Positions 1 through 6,277 of a DNA stretch of 7,677 nt are shown piece after piece; within the stretch, counting starts at the first letter, position 1; every line of letters starts with the position of its first letter. The notes beneath the pieces were generated by a model. That model searched no databases, was not told where the DNA came from, and saw only the letters and a program-made list of their open reading frames with translations. The DNA is taken from contig JAFANO010000330.1 of the NCBI GenBank assembly GCA_019232645.1, positions 1-7,677 of the forward strand, written 5' to 3'. The stretch is from Planctomycetaceae bacterium. GTDB taxonomy: Bacteria; Planctomycetota; Planctomycetia; Isosphaerales; Isosphaeraceae. Made by a program: the position numbers and the translations under genes.

Positions 1-396
1 GCCGTCGGCTCGGACCGTCAGCGCGAACGCCTGGCTGTCGGAGGCGTCGAAGGCCAGCTCCCACGAGGCATCGTCGTGCGACTCGCGGCGGAAGACCTTC
101 CCCGCGTCGCCGGTCGCCGCGAAGATCACCCCCTGATCGGTCCGGGCAAGGTCCCAGACGTGCTCCACGTCGAGCTTCCCGACCGGGCTCGACGACTGTC
201 CGAGCCGGACCCGCCCGCCGTCGGAGATCACCACGCGCTCGCGCCGCCCCTTGGAGAACGCCGCCGAGGTATCTTGCCGCCACGTCTCGAGCTTCGCGAG
301 GGAGCCGACGGGGGAGAGGAGCGTCGCGCCGAGGAGCCCGAACAGAAGGGGCGCCCGATGGGTCCGGGTCCGGTCAGCGATGGCATGCGGACTCAT
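1..396 (-). CDS. Exported beta-propeller-like protein, N-terminal part (3' end lies beyond the left edge)
   Basis: The frame is open for 132 codons from an ATG at 396 to the window edge, so only the N-terminus is present. A clear ribosome binding site, AAGGAG, lies 5 nt upstream of the ATG. Residues 1 to about 34 look like a signal peptide: basic residues (DRTRTHR) precede a hydrophobic stretch (APLLFGLLGATLLSPVGSLA). The mature part has short strand-rich repeats with phrases such as VVISDGGRVRLG, HVWDLARTDQGVIFAATGD and AGKVFRR. This pattern of 'value displayed, then W-D-L-A, then A-T-G-D-G-K-V' is typical of WD40/YVTN-like propeller blades in planctomycete secreted proteins. The role is unknown; ligand binding or scaffolding in the envelope is only an inference from the fold. 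It is transcribed in the same direction as the pilus-like block to its right but is separated from it by 572 nt, so it probably has its own promoter. Confidence 0.8.
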   Translation of the reverse strand, partial: MSPHAIADRTRTHRAPLLFGLLGATLLSPVGSLAKLETWRQDTSAAFSKGRRERVVISDGGRVRLGQSSSPVGKLDVEHVWDLARTDQGVIFAATGDAGKVFRRESHDDASWELAFDASDSQAFALTVRADG

Positions 397-401
397 TGCG
401 T

Positions 402-407
402 CTCCTT
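402..407 (-). promoter_or_regulatory. Ribosome binding site of the beta-propeller-like gene
   Basis: Read on the minus strand this is AAGGAG, 5 nt before the ATG at 396. It decides the start of a gene that would otherwise be missed because its end lies outside the window. Confidence 0.75.
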
Positions 408-465
408 CATCATCCCCGGGAACCTGAGGCTCGAGCAATCCGACCGGGGTATCATGGTTCAGAGG

Positions 466-479
466 ATGGTAGATACCAT
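466..479. repeat. 14-bp near-palindrome, possible operator
   Basis: The sequence is ATGGTA, GA, TACCAT: two perfect 6-nt arms with a 2-nt centre. It lies about 70 nt upstream of the beta-propeller-like gene's ATG. A related partial copy lies next to it: GGTATC and CATGGT overlap at 448-458. The size and position fit a binding site for a dimeric regulator. That role is inferred; no regulator is encoded in the window. Confidence 0.4.
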
Positions 480-550
480 GGGTCCAGTACTGCGGGACCC
501 TAGCGCGAGGGCCGTCGCCGAAAGGAGCACGGGTCCCGCAGACGGGACCC
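480..550. repeat. Pair of GGGTCC/GGACCC inverted repeats
   Basis: Two inverted repeats share the same arm sequence. The first is GGGTCC (480-485) with GGACCC (495-500) and a 9-nt spacer. The second is GGGTCCCG (531-538) with CGGGACCC (543-550) and a CAGA loop, an 8-bp GC-rich stem. Neither is followed by a T-run on either strand, so a simple intrinsic terminator is unlikely. Repeated use of one arm suggests either a protein-binding array or a structured leader, since both lie upstream of the minus-strand gene starting at 396. Confidence 0.5.
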
Positions 551-801
551 ACTGCACCCGATCATCCGGTATGAAACGGCGGAGCAACCCAGGATCTTCG
601 GCACAGTCATCGACCGCGCGGCAACACAATATCGCCAAGAATAATCGGTGACCACCCCGGTATCCACGGCGAGCAAAAACCACGCGTACCTCGCATGGAT
701 GCCCTTTGAAAACTTGGCGTTCGGGGGTGGGGAAGGGGAGGCCCTCCCGGAAGACGCTCACCACACGAAGGCATCTTCCCTCGTCCTTGATGGGACGTGG
801 C

Positions 802-819
802 CCCGGCGCGAGCGCCGGG
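802..819. repeat. GC-rich hairpin CCCGGCG/CGCCGGG
   Basis: A 7-bp all-G/C stem (802-808 with 813-819) closes a CGAG tetraloop. It lies about 150 nt downstream of the SGNH hydrolase stop codon. It could stabilise the 3' end of that transcript. There is no T-tract on the minus-strand side, so a terminator role is not supported by the usual signature. Confidence 0.35.
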
Positions 820-883
820 ATTCGGCCGGGAGGCCTGCACCGCGAGTCCCGCGGGAAGAGCCTGCGGAGAGATCAGCTCTGGC

Positions 884-901
884 TTCATCGTCACCGATGA
901 A
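884..901. repeat. Hairpin TTCATCG/CGATGAA downstream of the SGNH gene
   Basis: A perfect 7-bp stem with a TCAC loop, about 70 nt beyond the SGNH hydrolase stop on the minus strand. Position fits an mRNA 3'-end structure of the secretin-to-hydrolase transcript. No T-run follows, so termination here would need Rho or another mechanism. Confidence 0.35.
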
Positions 902-968
902 ACGAAACTGAATCCTGTGAAGCGGGGACCGGCGAGTGGAAGAAAACGCCACGGACTGGAGGACGGAC

Positions 969-2240
969 TCAGGACTTGGGGCGCAGCTCGTACCTGTGGG
1001 GTACCGGCTGGGCGGTCGCTCGTTGCTCGGCGACGACATCGGCCTCGAGGGCGTCGAGCCCCTTCAGCGCCGCGTTCAGGTGGGGGGCCTTCTCGTCCTG
1101 CCAGGGCACCTCGACCTGTCGCCAGCGGACGTGGTGGACGTCGTGGTGCTTGATCGTGAGCTTGTGGACCTTGGCGGCCTGCCGGGCCATCGGCGTGTCG
1201 AGGCCGGCGAGGTTGACCCCCTCGGCGAGCTGGGCCTTGGTGAACATGCCCACCTCCTCGTCGTCGATCGCGAGGGTGTACTCCGGCCGGTCGAGCCCCG
1301 CCACCTTGAGGACCTCCTGGTCGAGCGCGAGCAGGAAGTCGGACACCTTGGCCGCCAGCGCGACCGTCGGGTCGTTCAGGTCGACCGGGAACGGCAGGGC
1401 CGCGTCGTCCTGCATCCAGGAGACCACCCCGCCCTTGCGGGCCGTGGCCAGCGTGACCTTGGTGTTCTCCTGGCGGCTCGTCTTGACGCCGTCGCGGCCG
1501 ATCTCCAGCTCGACCCGGGTGACGGTCGCCGGCGCGTTCCAGGTCTTGAGCAGCACGCCGGCCAAGAGCAGCGCCCCGCCCGGGCCGGGGTGGATGCGGT
1601 CGGGGATGAGCTTGCGGGCGTTCGTGGGGTCGACCTCCGCCGCCTTCTCCAGCGCCGCGACGACCAGCGTGTTGAGGTCGGCGACGTCCACGCCCGACTT
1701 CTCCGCCAGCTCCTTGATGAACGCCCCGTACCGGACGAGCACGGCGTTGTATCCTCCCCCCGGGACGTTCGGCTTGCGGGTCACGTCGTCGAACGGCGAG
1801 GGCCGGATCAAGGTGAGCCGGATGTCGGGGAGCTCGCTCTTGACCGCCTCCACGATGTGCTCGTACCCCTTGGAGAAGGCCTGGAAGGCCTTGGGGTCGA
1901 ACGGGCGGTAGCCGGCGTCGTTCATCCCGAGCATGATCGTCACGACAGTCGGCTTGTGGGCGAAGACGTCGCGCCTGAGCCGCAGGTCGATCGGGCCTCC
2001 TCCGCGGTCGCCGCCGGTGACGCGGTCGAAGTTCCAGCCCGAATTGACGAACGTCACGTTCCTCTCGGGGAAGCGGGTCACGACGTAGGTCTCGACGTAG
2101 GTCGAGTAGAGCCGCTGCTCGGTGATGCTGTCGCCGTGGAAGACGACGCGGTCGCCGTCCTCGAGGTAGAACTTCGACTCGGCCCGGGCCATCCCCGGCG
2201 CCAGGCAGAGCAGGAAGGCGAGAAGACGGGCATTCCTCAT
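969..2240 (-). CDS. Exported SGNH/GDSL-family hydrolase
   Basis: A 423-residue protein beginning with a signal peptide (basic MRNAR, hydrophobic LLAFLLCLAPG, cleavage likely after ARA at residue 20). The SGNH blocks are all visible: FHGDSIT with nucleophile Ser38, Gly68 in NSGWN, GMND with Asn107, and DRIHP with Asp214 and His217 as the rest of the catalytic triad. The family hydrolyses ester bonds, often acetyl groups on carbohydrates or lipid esters; the substrate here is unknown. Residues after about 240 form a long C-terminal region with no motif I can name with certainty. An AGGA sequence 7 nt before the ATG supports this start; an ATG 8 nt upstream is out of frame. It is last in the minus-strand block, 9 nt after a possible small ORF, so it is probably co-transcribed with the pilus-like genes. 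The protein probably acts in the periplasm or outside the cell. Confidence 0.9.
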   Translation of the reverse strand: MRNARLLAFLLCLAPGMARAESKFYLEDGDRVVFHGDSITEQRLYSTYVETYVVTRFPERNVTFVNSGWNFDRVTGGDRGGGPIDLRLRRDVFAHKPTVVTIMLGMNDAGYRPFDPKAFQAFSKGYEHIVEAVKSELPDIRLTLIRPSPFDDVTRKPNVPGGGYNAVLVRYGAFIKELAEKSGVDVADLNTLVVAALEKAAEVDPTNARKLIPDRIHPGPGGALLLAGVLLKTWNAPATVTRVELEIGRDGVKTSRQENTKVTLATARKGGVVSWMQDDAALPFPVDLNDPTVALAAKVSDFLLALDQEVLKVAGLDRPEYTLAIDDEEVGMFTKAQLAEGVNLAGLDTPMARQAAKVHKLTIKHHDVHHVRWRQVEVPWQDEKAPHLNAALKGLDALEADVVAEQRATAQPVPHRYELRPKS

Positions 2241-2249
2241 ACGCGCATC

Positions 2250-2393
2250 CTATCGTTCTAGGGATCGGCCGGGGCCTCGTCCTCGACGAGGGATCGGCGT
2301 CACCACGTCTCTGAAGTCGTCGGTCAGGTGGTAGCCCCCGCCGCTGTGGCGATCGGTCAGCCGGGTGTGCTGCTGGGAGGTCGCCTGGAGCAT
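2250..2393 (-). CDS. Possible 47-residue small protein
   Basis: ATG at 2393, TAG at 2252-2250, starting 10 nt after the TPR gene stop and ending 9 nt before the SGNH start. I do not recognise the product, which begins MLQATSQQHTRLTDRHSGGG and continues with YHLTDDFRDVV, then a basic Arg/Gly/Pro tail. Codons 1-34 end in G or C in 32 of 34 cases, as expected for a real gene in this genome; codons 35-47 drop to 4 of 13. A weak AGGA lies only 2 nt before the ATG. It has no signal peptide or membrane segment. It is in the same frame as the SGNH gene, separated by a single TAG, but the SGNH signal peptide argues that the hydrolase starts on its own. It could be a real small protein or the remnant of a longer one. 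Confidence 0.4.
   Translation of the reverse strand: MLQATSQQHTRLTDRHSGGGYHLTDDFRDVVTPIPRRGRGPGRSLER
2275..2291. repeat. Hairpin CCTCGTC/GACGAGG before the SGNH gene
   Basis: A 7-bp perfect stem with a 3-nt loop (CTC), 35-51 nt upstream of the SGNH start, inside the end of the small ORF. It coincides with the point where the small ORF loses its codon bias. No T-run follows, so it may be an mRNA processing or stability element between the TPR and hydrolase genes, or chance. Confidence 0.3.
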
Positions 2394-2403
2394 GATCCTA
2401 CGG

Positions 2404-3423
2404 TCAAGGTGTCTCGGTGGGCCGCGTCGCGTCCGCGCCGGTCGATGGTCGCCGTCGCTCCGGGGTTGGGCGATCTGTGCTCCTTTGGAGGAAGGACGAG
2501 CGGCGGACTCCGGGGTCGGAATTCGCCTTGGATTGTCTGGAGGTTGCGGAGACCTGTTGCACGGGCGGCACCGGCGGGGGTGTTGCGGCGAGTTGCCGTG
2601 CCGGCGGCATCGGCGGGCGCTCGTTGTCGAGCGTCGCCAGGGCCTGACGTACGGGGGCCAGGTCGGGCTGGAGCTTCAACGCGTCCTGGTAGTGCTTCCG
2701 CGCCTCCTCGGCCTTGCCGAGCGCGGCCAGCAGGTAGCCGAGATTGGCATGCGCCGCGGCGGGCCCGCCCGCCTTGCTCAGCGCGGCCAGGGCCCCGTCG
2801 GTCTTCCCCTCGGCGGCGAGCGCCAGGCCGAGGTTGGTCTGGTAGCGGGGGTTCTCGGGATCGAGCGTGGCGGCCATCTTCAGGTTGCGCTCGGCGTCGA
2901 TCCAGCGGCCCTGAAGATAGTAGCTGTATCCCGAATCGTTCCAGACCTTGGGGTCGTCCGGGTGGAGCTTGAGGGCGGCCCGGTAATGCGCCTCGGCCTG
3001 GGCGAATCGCCCGAGACGGTCGAACGCGGCACCCATGCGACGGTGTGCCAGCGCTTGCTTCTCGCCGAGGCCCTTCCCCCTGACCAGATTGAGACCGCCG
3101 TGGGCGCAGGCGTCGAGCGCCTTCTGGTATTCGGCGATCGCCGCCTCGAATCCCCCTTGCGCCTCGTAGATCCGGCCCACCTCGAGATGGACGTTGTACT
3201 GCTGATCGGGGCTGACCTCGCGATGGAAGTCGGCCCTCGTGACCGCGGAGTCGATCGGACCGGCCGCGGAGGACGTCGTGACCATCGTGTTGACGGCATT
3301 CCCTCTCCAGGGGACCGAGCCGCAGCCCGCCACGGCGATCGGGAGCAGGCACGCCAATAATAGCCGGGGGTCCGGGGACCTCGGACACGCCCGCGAGGGA
3401 CTCAGGCGCCGAAATGCGCACAT
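2404..3423 (-). CDS. TPR-repeat lipoprotein, TadD-like
   Basis: Start chosen at the ATG at 3423, which follows the upstream stop by one base (TGACATG). This arrangement implies translational coupling and gives 339 residues; a longer start would overlap the previous gene. A hydrophobic stretch LLLACLLPIA is followed by the lipobox VAGC with Cys34, so it is likely a lipoprotein anchored in a membrane on the periplasmic side. About five TPR units follow, near residues 76-105, 123-156, 158-189, 193-219 and 223-255, with typical phrases such as AIAEYQKALD, AEAHYRAALKLHP and ARKHYQDALKLQP. Residues 267-339 are a Pro/Arg/Ser-rich, probably disordered tail with weaker codon bias. TPR lipoproteins next to secretins in Tad loci are TadD, needed for pilus assembly and secretin function. 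Family membership as a TPR lipoprotein is firm; the TadD role is inferred from the neighbouring secretin. Confidence 0.85.
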   Translation of the reverse strand: MCAFRRLSPSRACPRSPDPRLLLACLLPIAVAGCGSVPWRGNAVNTMVTTSSAAGPIDSAVTRADFHREVSPDQQYNVHLEVGRIYEAQGGFEAAIAEYQKALDACAHGGLNLVRGKGLGEKQALAHRRMGAAFDRLGRFAQAEAHYRAALKLHPDDPKVWNDSGYSYYLQGRWIDAERNLKMAATLDPENPRYQTNLGLALAAEGKTDGALAALSKAGGPAAAHANLGYLLAALGKAEEARKHYQDALKLQPDLAPVRQALATLDNERPPMPPARQLAATPPPVPPVQQVSATSRQSKANSDPGVRRSSFLQRSTDRPTPERRRPSTGADATRPTETP

Positions 3424-3424
3424 G

Positions 3425-4093
3425 TCAGGGAGTCCCCCCGAAACCGAACCCGGACGAACTGATCGGGGTGGGCGGATAGGCCGCCGGCGCGGCCGCATCG
3501 CGGGTGATCATGACGTTGTAGTAGTTGGCGGCGTCGGCCCCGAGCGTCCCCGGGTAGATCGAGGGCCCGATGATCACGCGCTCGGGGATGACCGGCAGGC
3601 CCGCCTTCTGGAGCGCCGCGACCACGGCCGAGCGACGCGCCTCGGCCAGGCCCGGCTCGTCGGGGCTCCACTCGATGACCACCGGCCCCGGCCACCCGGG
3701 GAGCCGCGACGCCATCAGGTTGAACCGCGTCGCCCCGATCGGGGAGAGCAGGTCCGTCCCGGGGAGGAAGTCGCTCCGGTAGAGCATGAATCGGTGCGGA
3801 TCGGCCTTGGCCTTCATCATTCCGAAGTTCTCGGCGAGGTAGAACCCCAGGGGGGGCTCGACGAAATCCCGCGGCCGTCCGACGAACGTCTCGCACAGCT
3901 TCTCTTTGAACGACCGCGGCCAGACGAACGGTTTCGGGCCGTTCGGGGTCAACGGGACGACCGAGGACACCGCGCCGTTCGGCGTCACCGGGGATGGGAC
4001 CGGCACCTGCGCCCAAACCCAGGCCGACATCGCGAGCCACCCCGTCCCCAAGGTCCCGGCCTTCCAGGTCATTCGTTTGCGTCCCGCCCGCAT
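3425..4093 (-). CDS. Exported protein with OmpA/CpaD-like C-terminal region
   Basis: A 222-residue protein. The ATG at 4093 is chosen because GGAGGGA lies 7 nt upstream and a good signal peptide follows (MRAGRKRMTWK, then hydrophobic residues, cleavage likely after VWA at 28). Upstream in-frame starts are only TTG without a ribosome binding site. After a Pro-rich linker (about 29-60, two TPNG repeats), residues about 78-125 contain LGFYLAENFG and FMLYRSDF. Residues about 137-182 contain PVVIEW, then GLAEARRSAVVAALQKAG, then PERVIIGPS. The 'acidic residue, xxARRxxVxxxLxxxG, then ERVxxG' pattern resembles the OmpA C-terminal fold and the CpaD region, but the usual OmpA peptidoglycan-binding motif is not clearly intact. 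No lipobox Cys is present. It sits between a secretin and a TadD-like gene, where RcpB/CpaD is often found. Role in the outer-membrane part of the pilus is inferred. Confidence 0.8.
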   Translation of the reverse strand: MRAGRKRMTWKAGTLGTGWLAMSAWVWAQVPVPSPVTPNGAVSSVVPLTPNGPKPFVWPRSFKEKLCETFVGRPRDFVEPPLGFYLAENFGMMKAKADPHRFMLYRSDFLPGTDLLSPIGATRFNLMASRLPGWPGPVVIEWSPDEPGLAEARRSAVVAALQKAGLPVIPERVIIGPSIYPGTLGADAANYYNVMITRDAAAPAAYPPTPISSSGFGFGGTP

Positions 4094-4100
4094 GAGTAGG

Positions 4101-4110
4101 TCCCTCCTCC
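4101..4110 (-). promoter_or_regulatory. Ribosome binding site setting the start of the OmpA/CpaD-like gene
   Basis: On the minus strand this reads GGAGGAGGGA, ending 7 nt before the ATG at 4093. It favours the 222-residue form over longer forms that begin near the secretin stop. The rest of the 111-nt gap (4094-4204) shows no gene and no clear terminator. Confidence 0.65.
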
Positions 4111-4204
4111 TCGTCCTTGGATTCGTCGGGCGGGCCGGGAGACCGTGTCCGTGACCACGTCCGGGATCCGGTGCGGCCGGCTCACCTGCCAGGGGCAATC
4201 GCGA

Positions 4205-6277
4205 TCAATCGGCATGGCCGTGGGGCCCGATCACCCATTGATCCTCGGAGCGGAAGTGCTTCATCACGTCCAGCGGGTCGAGCTCCTTGACCGTCGCCCG
4301 GAAGTCGACGCCCGACTTGCCCTCGATCCTGCCGAGGAAGTAGAACTCGAAGTCGTTGGGCTGGATCACGCGGTCGCCGGGGGCCTCGGCCACCTCGTTC
4401 GCTTCCATCGGGGCCACCAGCTCGGGGGTGACCAGGACGACCAGCTCGGTCTCGACCGTCTCGATCCGGTTGTTGCTGAACAGCGGCCCGACGACCGGCA
4501 GGTCGCCGAGGATGGGGACGCGGACGGTGGTGGCGCTGGTCGTGGTCTGGAGCAGGCCGGCGATGGCCAGGGTCTGCCCCTCGCGGAGCTCGACGATCGT
4601 CCGGGCGCTGCGCTGGTCGATCGCGGGGACCGTGCCGCCGTTGATCGTGGTCCCCTGCCCGAAGTTGAGCTGGCTGAAGATCGGCTCGACGTCGAGCCGG
4701 ATCACGTCGTTGGCCAGGATCTGGGGCAGGAAGGTCAGGATCGCCCCGAACTTGGCGAACTGGACGGTGACGACGGCTGTGCCCCCCGGGATCGACGAGC
4801 TCTGGGGGACAGGATAGGGGAAGAGCCCGCCGGCGATGAACTGCGCCGGCTGGCCGTCGAGCGCCATGAGGTTGGGCTCGGCGAGGATCTTGGCCACCGA
4901 GTTGGACTTCAGGGCGTTGAGGAAGAGCGCGAACTGCGAGGCGTCGAAGATCCCGAAGAGGGTCGCACTGGAGGCCGCGCTCGCGTTGCCGACGGCGGTG
5001 AAGTTGGTCGTGACCGGGGTGCGTCGGCCGGCGAATCCCGTGGCGGTCTGGGTAGCGACCCCGGACGCGCCGGCCACATTCGTCGCGCCGGTGAAGGTGG
5101 CGGCGTTTCCGATCGTCGAGCCGAGGAGCGAATTGTCCTTGGGCCGGAACCAGCTCACTCCCAGTTGCCGGACGGCGTCGCGGTTCAGCTCGGCGATCTT
5201 GACGCGGAGCAGGACCTGGCGCGGCCCCGGGACGTGAACGCGGTTGATGATGGTGACGCCCGTCCCCGGGGCCGCCGCCGCGCCTCCGGCCGCGGGAGCG
5301 GCCCCGCCCCCGGCCGGGGCGCCGACGCCCGCGGGACCGGCGCCCGCGCCACCGCCGACGAGCCGGAGCCCTCCGCTGTTGCGCAGGTCAGCTGTGACTA
5401 CCTGGAGCACGTCGGACATCGTCTTCGCGTCGGGGACCTGGCCCTCGAGGATGACCTGCGGCCCCACCTGGCGGATGTGGATCAACGCGCCGGGATAGGT
5501 CTGCTTGATCCGGGATTCCAGGTCGAGGGTGTCGAGCGTCACGCGCACCAGGTACGAGACCGGGCGGTTCTGATCGTCGGGCTTGTCCGGGTCTTTGGCC
5601 CAGAGCGTCAAGTTCGTCGTCCCGAACGTTCGCCCGAACAGGTTCAGGAGCCGCGGCTTGGAGTTGGGCTGGTCGATCAGGAGCTCGACGTCGGCGACGT
5701 CCGGGTTGGCGACCACGATCCGGATCAGGTCGAGTTTCGTCTCGATCAACTTGGTCTGGCCGACCGGCACGTTGATCTCGGCCTCGGGCCCTTGGATCCG
5801 CCGGATCATGGAGTCGACGTCCTTGGCGACCTCGGCCACGGGCCGAGGGGGAGTCGGCACGGTCGGCCCGGGAGGATGGTCGGGGAGCAGTCCGGTCGTG
5901 TCGCGCCCCAGGTTGATCACCCGCGACCGGGGCGCGCCCGCCCTGTTCGATCGACCCGGGGGAACTGGCGGCGGGGGCGGTGCCTCGATCGGCAACACCG
6001 TGGGGATGCTCGCGGCCGGGACGGGTTGGGCCGGGCTCAACGTCGGGGGCGCCCCCTCGGGGACACGGGGGTCCGCCGAGGGCACCCCGACCATCGGGGG
6101 CGGGCTCGACATCGGTCCTACCCCCTGTGACATCGCCGGCGCCGGCCCGATCCCGATCGCCAGTGCCATCCTACCTCCCCACAGCACCATGAGACGCAGA
6201 GGAGCGATCCCGGTTCGGAAGCACGAAGGCTGGGTGTTTCCTTTGCGGCCCCAAGGATTTGATTGACCCGGAGCCAC
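4205..6277 (-). CDS. Secretin of the Tad/Flp pilus (RcpA/CpaC) type
   Basis: A 690-residue outer-membrane channel protein. The N-terminus has an export signal (hydrophobic LMVLWGG and MALAIGIGPAPAMS, residues 29-50), then a Pro-rich linker to about 148. Residues about 164-248 match the pilus-assembly N-terminal domain (EINVPVGQTKLI, NPDVADV, GTTNLTLWAKD). Residues about 250-300 look like a BON domain (LESRIKQTYPGA, VILEGQVPDAKTM). A Gly/Ala linker at 307-338 follows. Residues 340-375 begin the secretin region, and its core at about 440-623 has KILAEPNLMALDGQPAQF, AGGLFPYPV, VPILGDLPVVGPLF and ELVVLVTPELVAP. The C-terminal tail contains FYFLGRIEG. The family forms ring-shaped gates for Tad pilins or type II substrates. 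It is longer than typical RcpA (about 450-500) because of the linkers. It is first in the block; no secretion ATPase or pilin gene is in the window. Confidence 0.93.
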   Translation of the reverse strand: MAPGQSNPWGRKGNTQPSCFRTGIAPLRLMVLWGGRMALAIGIGPAPAMSQGVGPMSSPPPMVGVPSADPRVPEGAPPTLSPAQPVPAASIPTVLPIEAPPPPPVPPGRSNRAGAPRSRVINLGRDTTGLLPDHPPGPTVPTPPRPVAEVAKDVDSMIRRIQGPEAEINVPVGQTKLIETKLDLIRIVVANPDVADVELLIDQPNSKPRLLNLFGRTFGTTNLTLWAKDPDKPDDQNRPVSYLVRVTLDTLDLESRIKQTYPGALIHIRQVGPQVILEGQVPDAKTMSDVLQVVTADLRNSGGLRLVGGGAGAGPAGVGAPAGGGAAPAAGGAAAAPGTGVTIINRVHVPGPRQVLLRVKIAELNRDAVRQLGVSWFRPKDNSLLGSTIGNAATFTGATNVAGASGVATQTATGFAGRRTPVTTNFTAVGNASAASSATLFGIFDASQFALFLNALKSNSVAKILAEPNLMALDGQPAQFIAGGLFPYPVPQSSSIPGGTAVVTVQFAKFGAILTFLPQILANDVIRLDVEPIFSQLNFGQGTTINGGTVPAIDQRSARTIVELREGQTLAIAGLLQTTTSATTVRVPILGDLPVVGPLFSNNRIETVETELVVLVTPELVAPMEANEVAEAPGDRVIQPNDFEFYFLGRIEGKSGVDFRATVKELDPLDVMKHFRSEDQWVIGPHGHAD

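Larger units (their letters stand above)
397..968. other. 572-nt intergenic region without a convincing gene
   Basis: It lies between the end of the SGNH hydrolase gene and the start of the beta-propeller-like gene, both on the minus strand. It should therefore hold the 3' end of one transcript and the promoter of the other. Short ORFs occur in several frames, but none has a good ribosome binding site, a recognisable domain or the strong third-position GC of the neighbouring genes. Roughly 610-650 is locally AT-richer, as promoters often are, but I cannot place -35 and -10 boxes with confidence. The region contains four clear inverted repeats, listed separately (466-479, 480-550, 802-819, 884-901). 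Confidence 0.7.

Noticed and set aside
76..651. A 191-codon plus-strand frame at the left edge.
   Set aside because: It overlaps the minus-strand beta-propeller-like gene, which has a good ribosome binding site and signal peptide; the plus frame has low-complexity Arg/Pro composition.
802..901. The two hairpins downstream of the SGNH gene as an intrinsic terminator.
   Set aside because: Stems are good but neither is followed by a T-run on the transcribed strand, so I list them only as hairpins.
459..911. Short ORFs of about 90-100 codons in the 397-968 gap on both strands.
   Set aside because: No ribosome binding sites, no codon-bias signal and no recognisable motifs.
936..2261. A 441-codon open frame on the plus strand opposite the SGNH hydrolase.
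   Set aside because: Same artefact of high third-position GC; the minus strand carries the full set of SGNH blocks and a signal peptide.
2357..3421. Long alternative frames overlapping the TPR gene on both strands.
   Set aside because: Arg/Pro/Gly-rich with no domain; the TPR frame has repeats, lipobox and coupling to the upstream gene.
4145..6130. A 661-codon open frame on the plus strand opposite the secretin gene.
   Set aside because: It is a mirror of the secretin gene in GC-rich DNA: rich in Asp/Arg/Gly/Val, no recognisable domain, no ribosome binding site, whereas the minus strand has clear secretin motifs.
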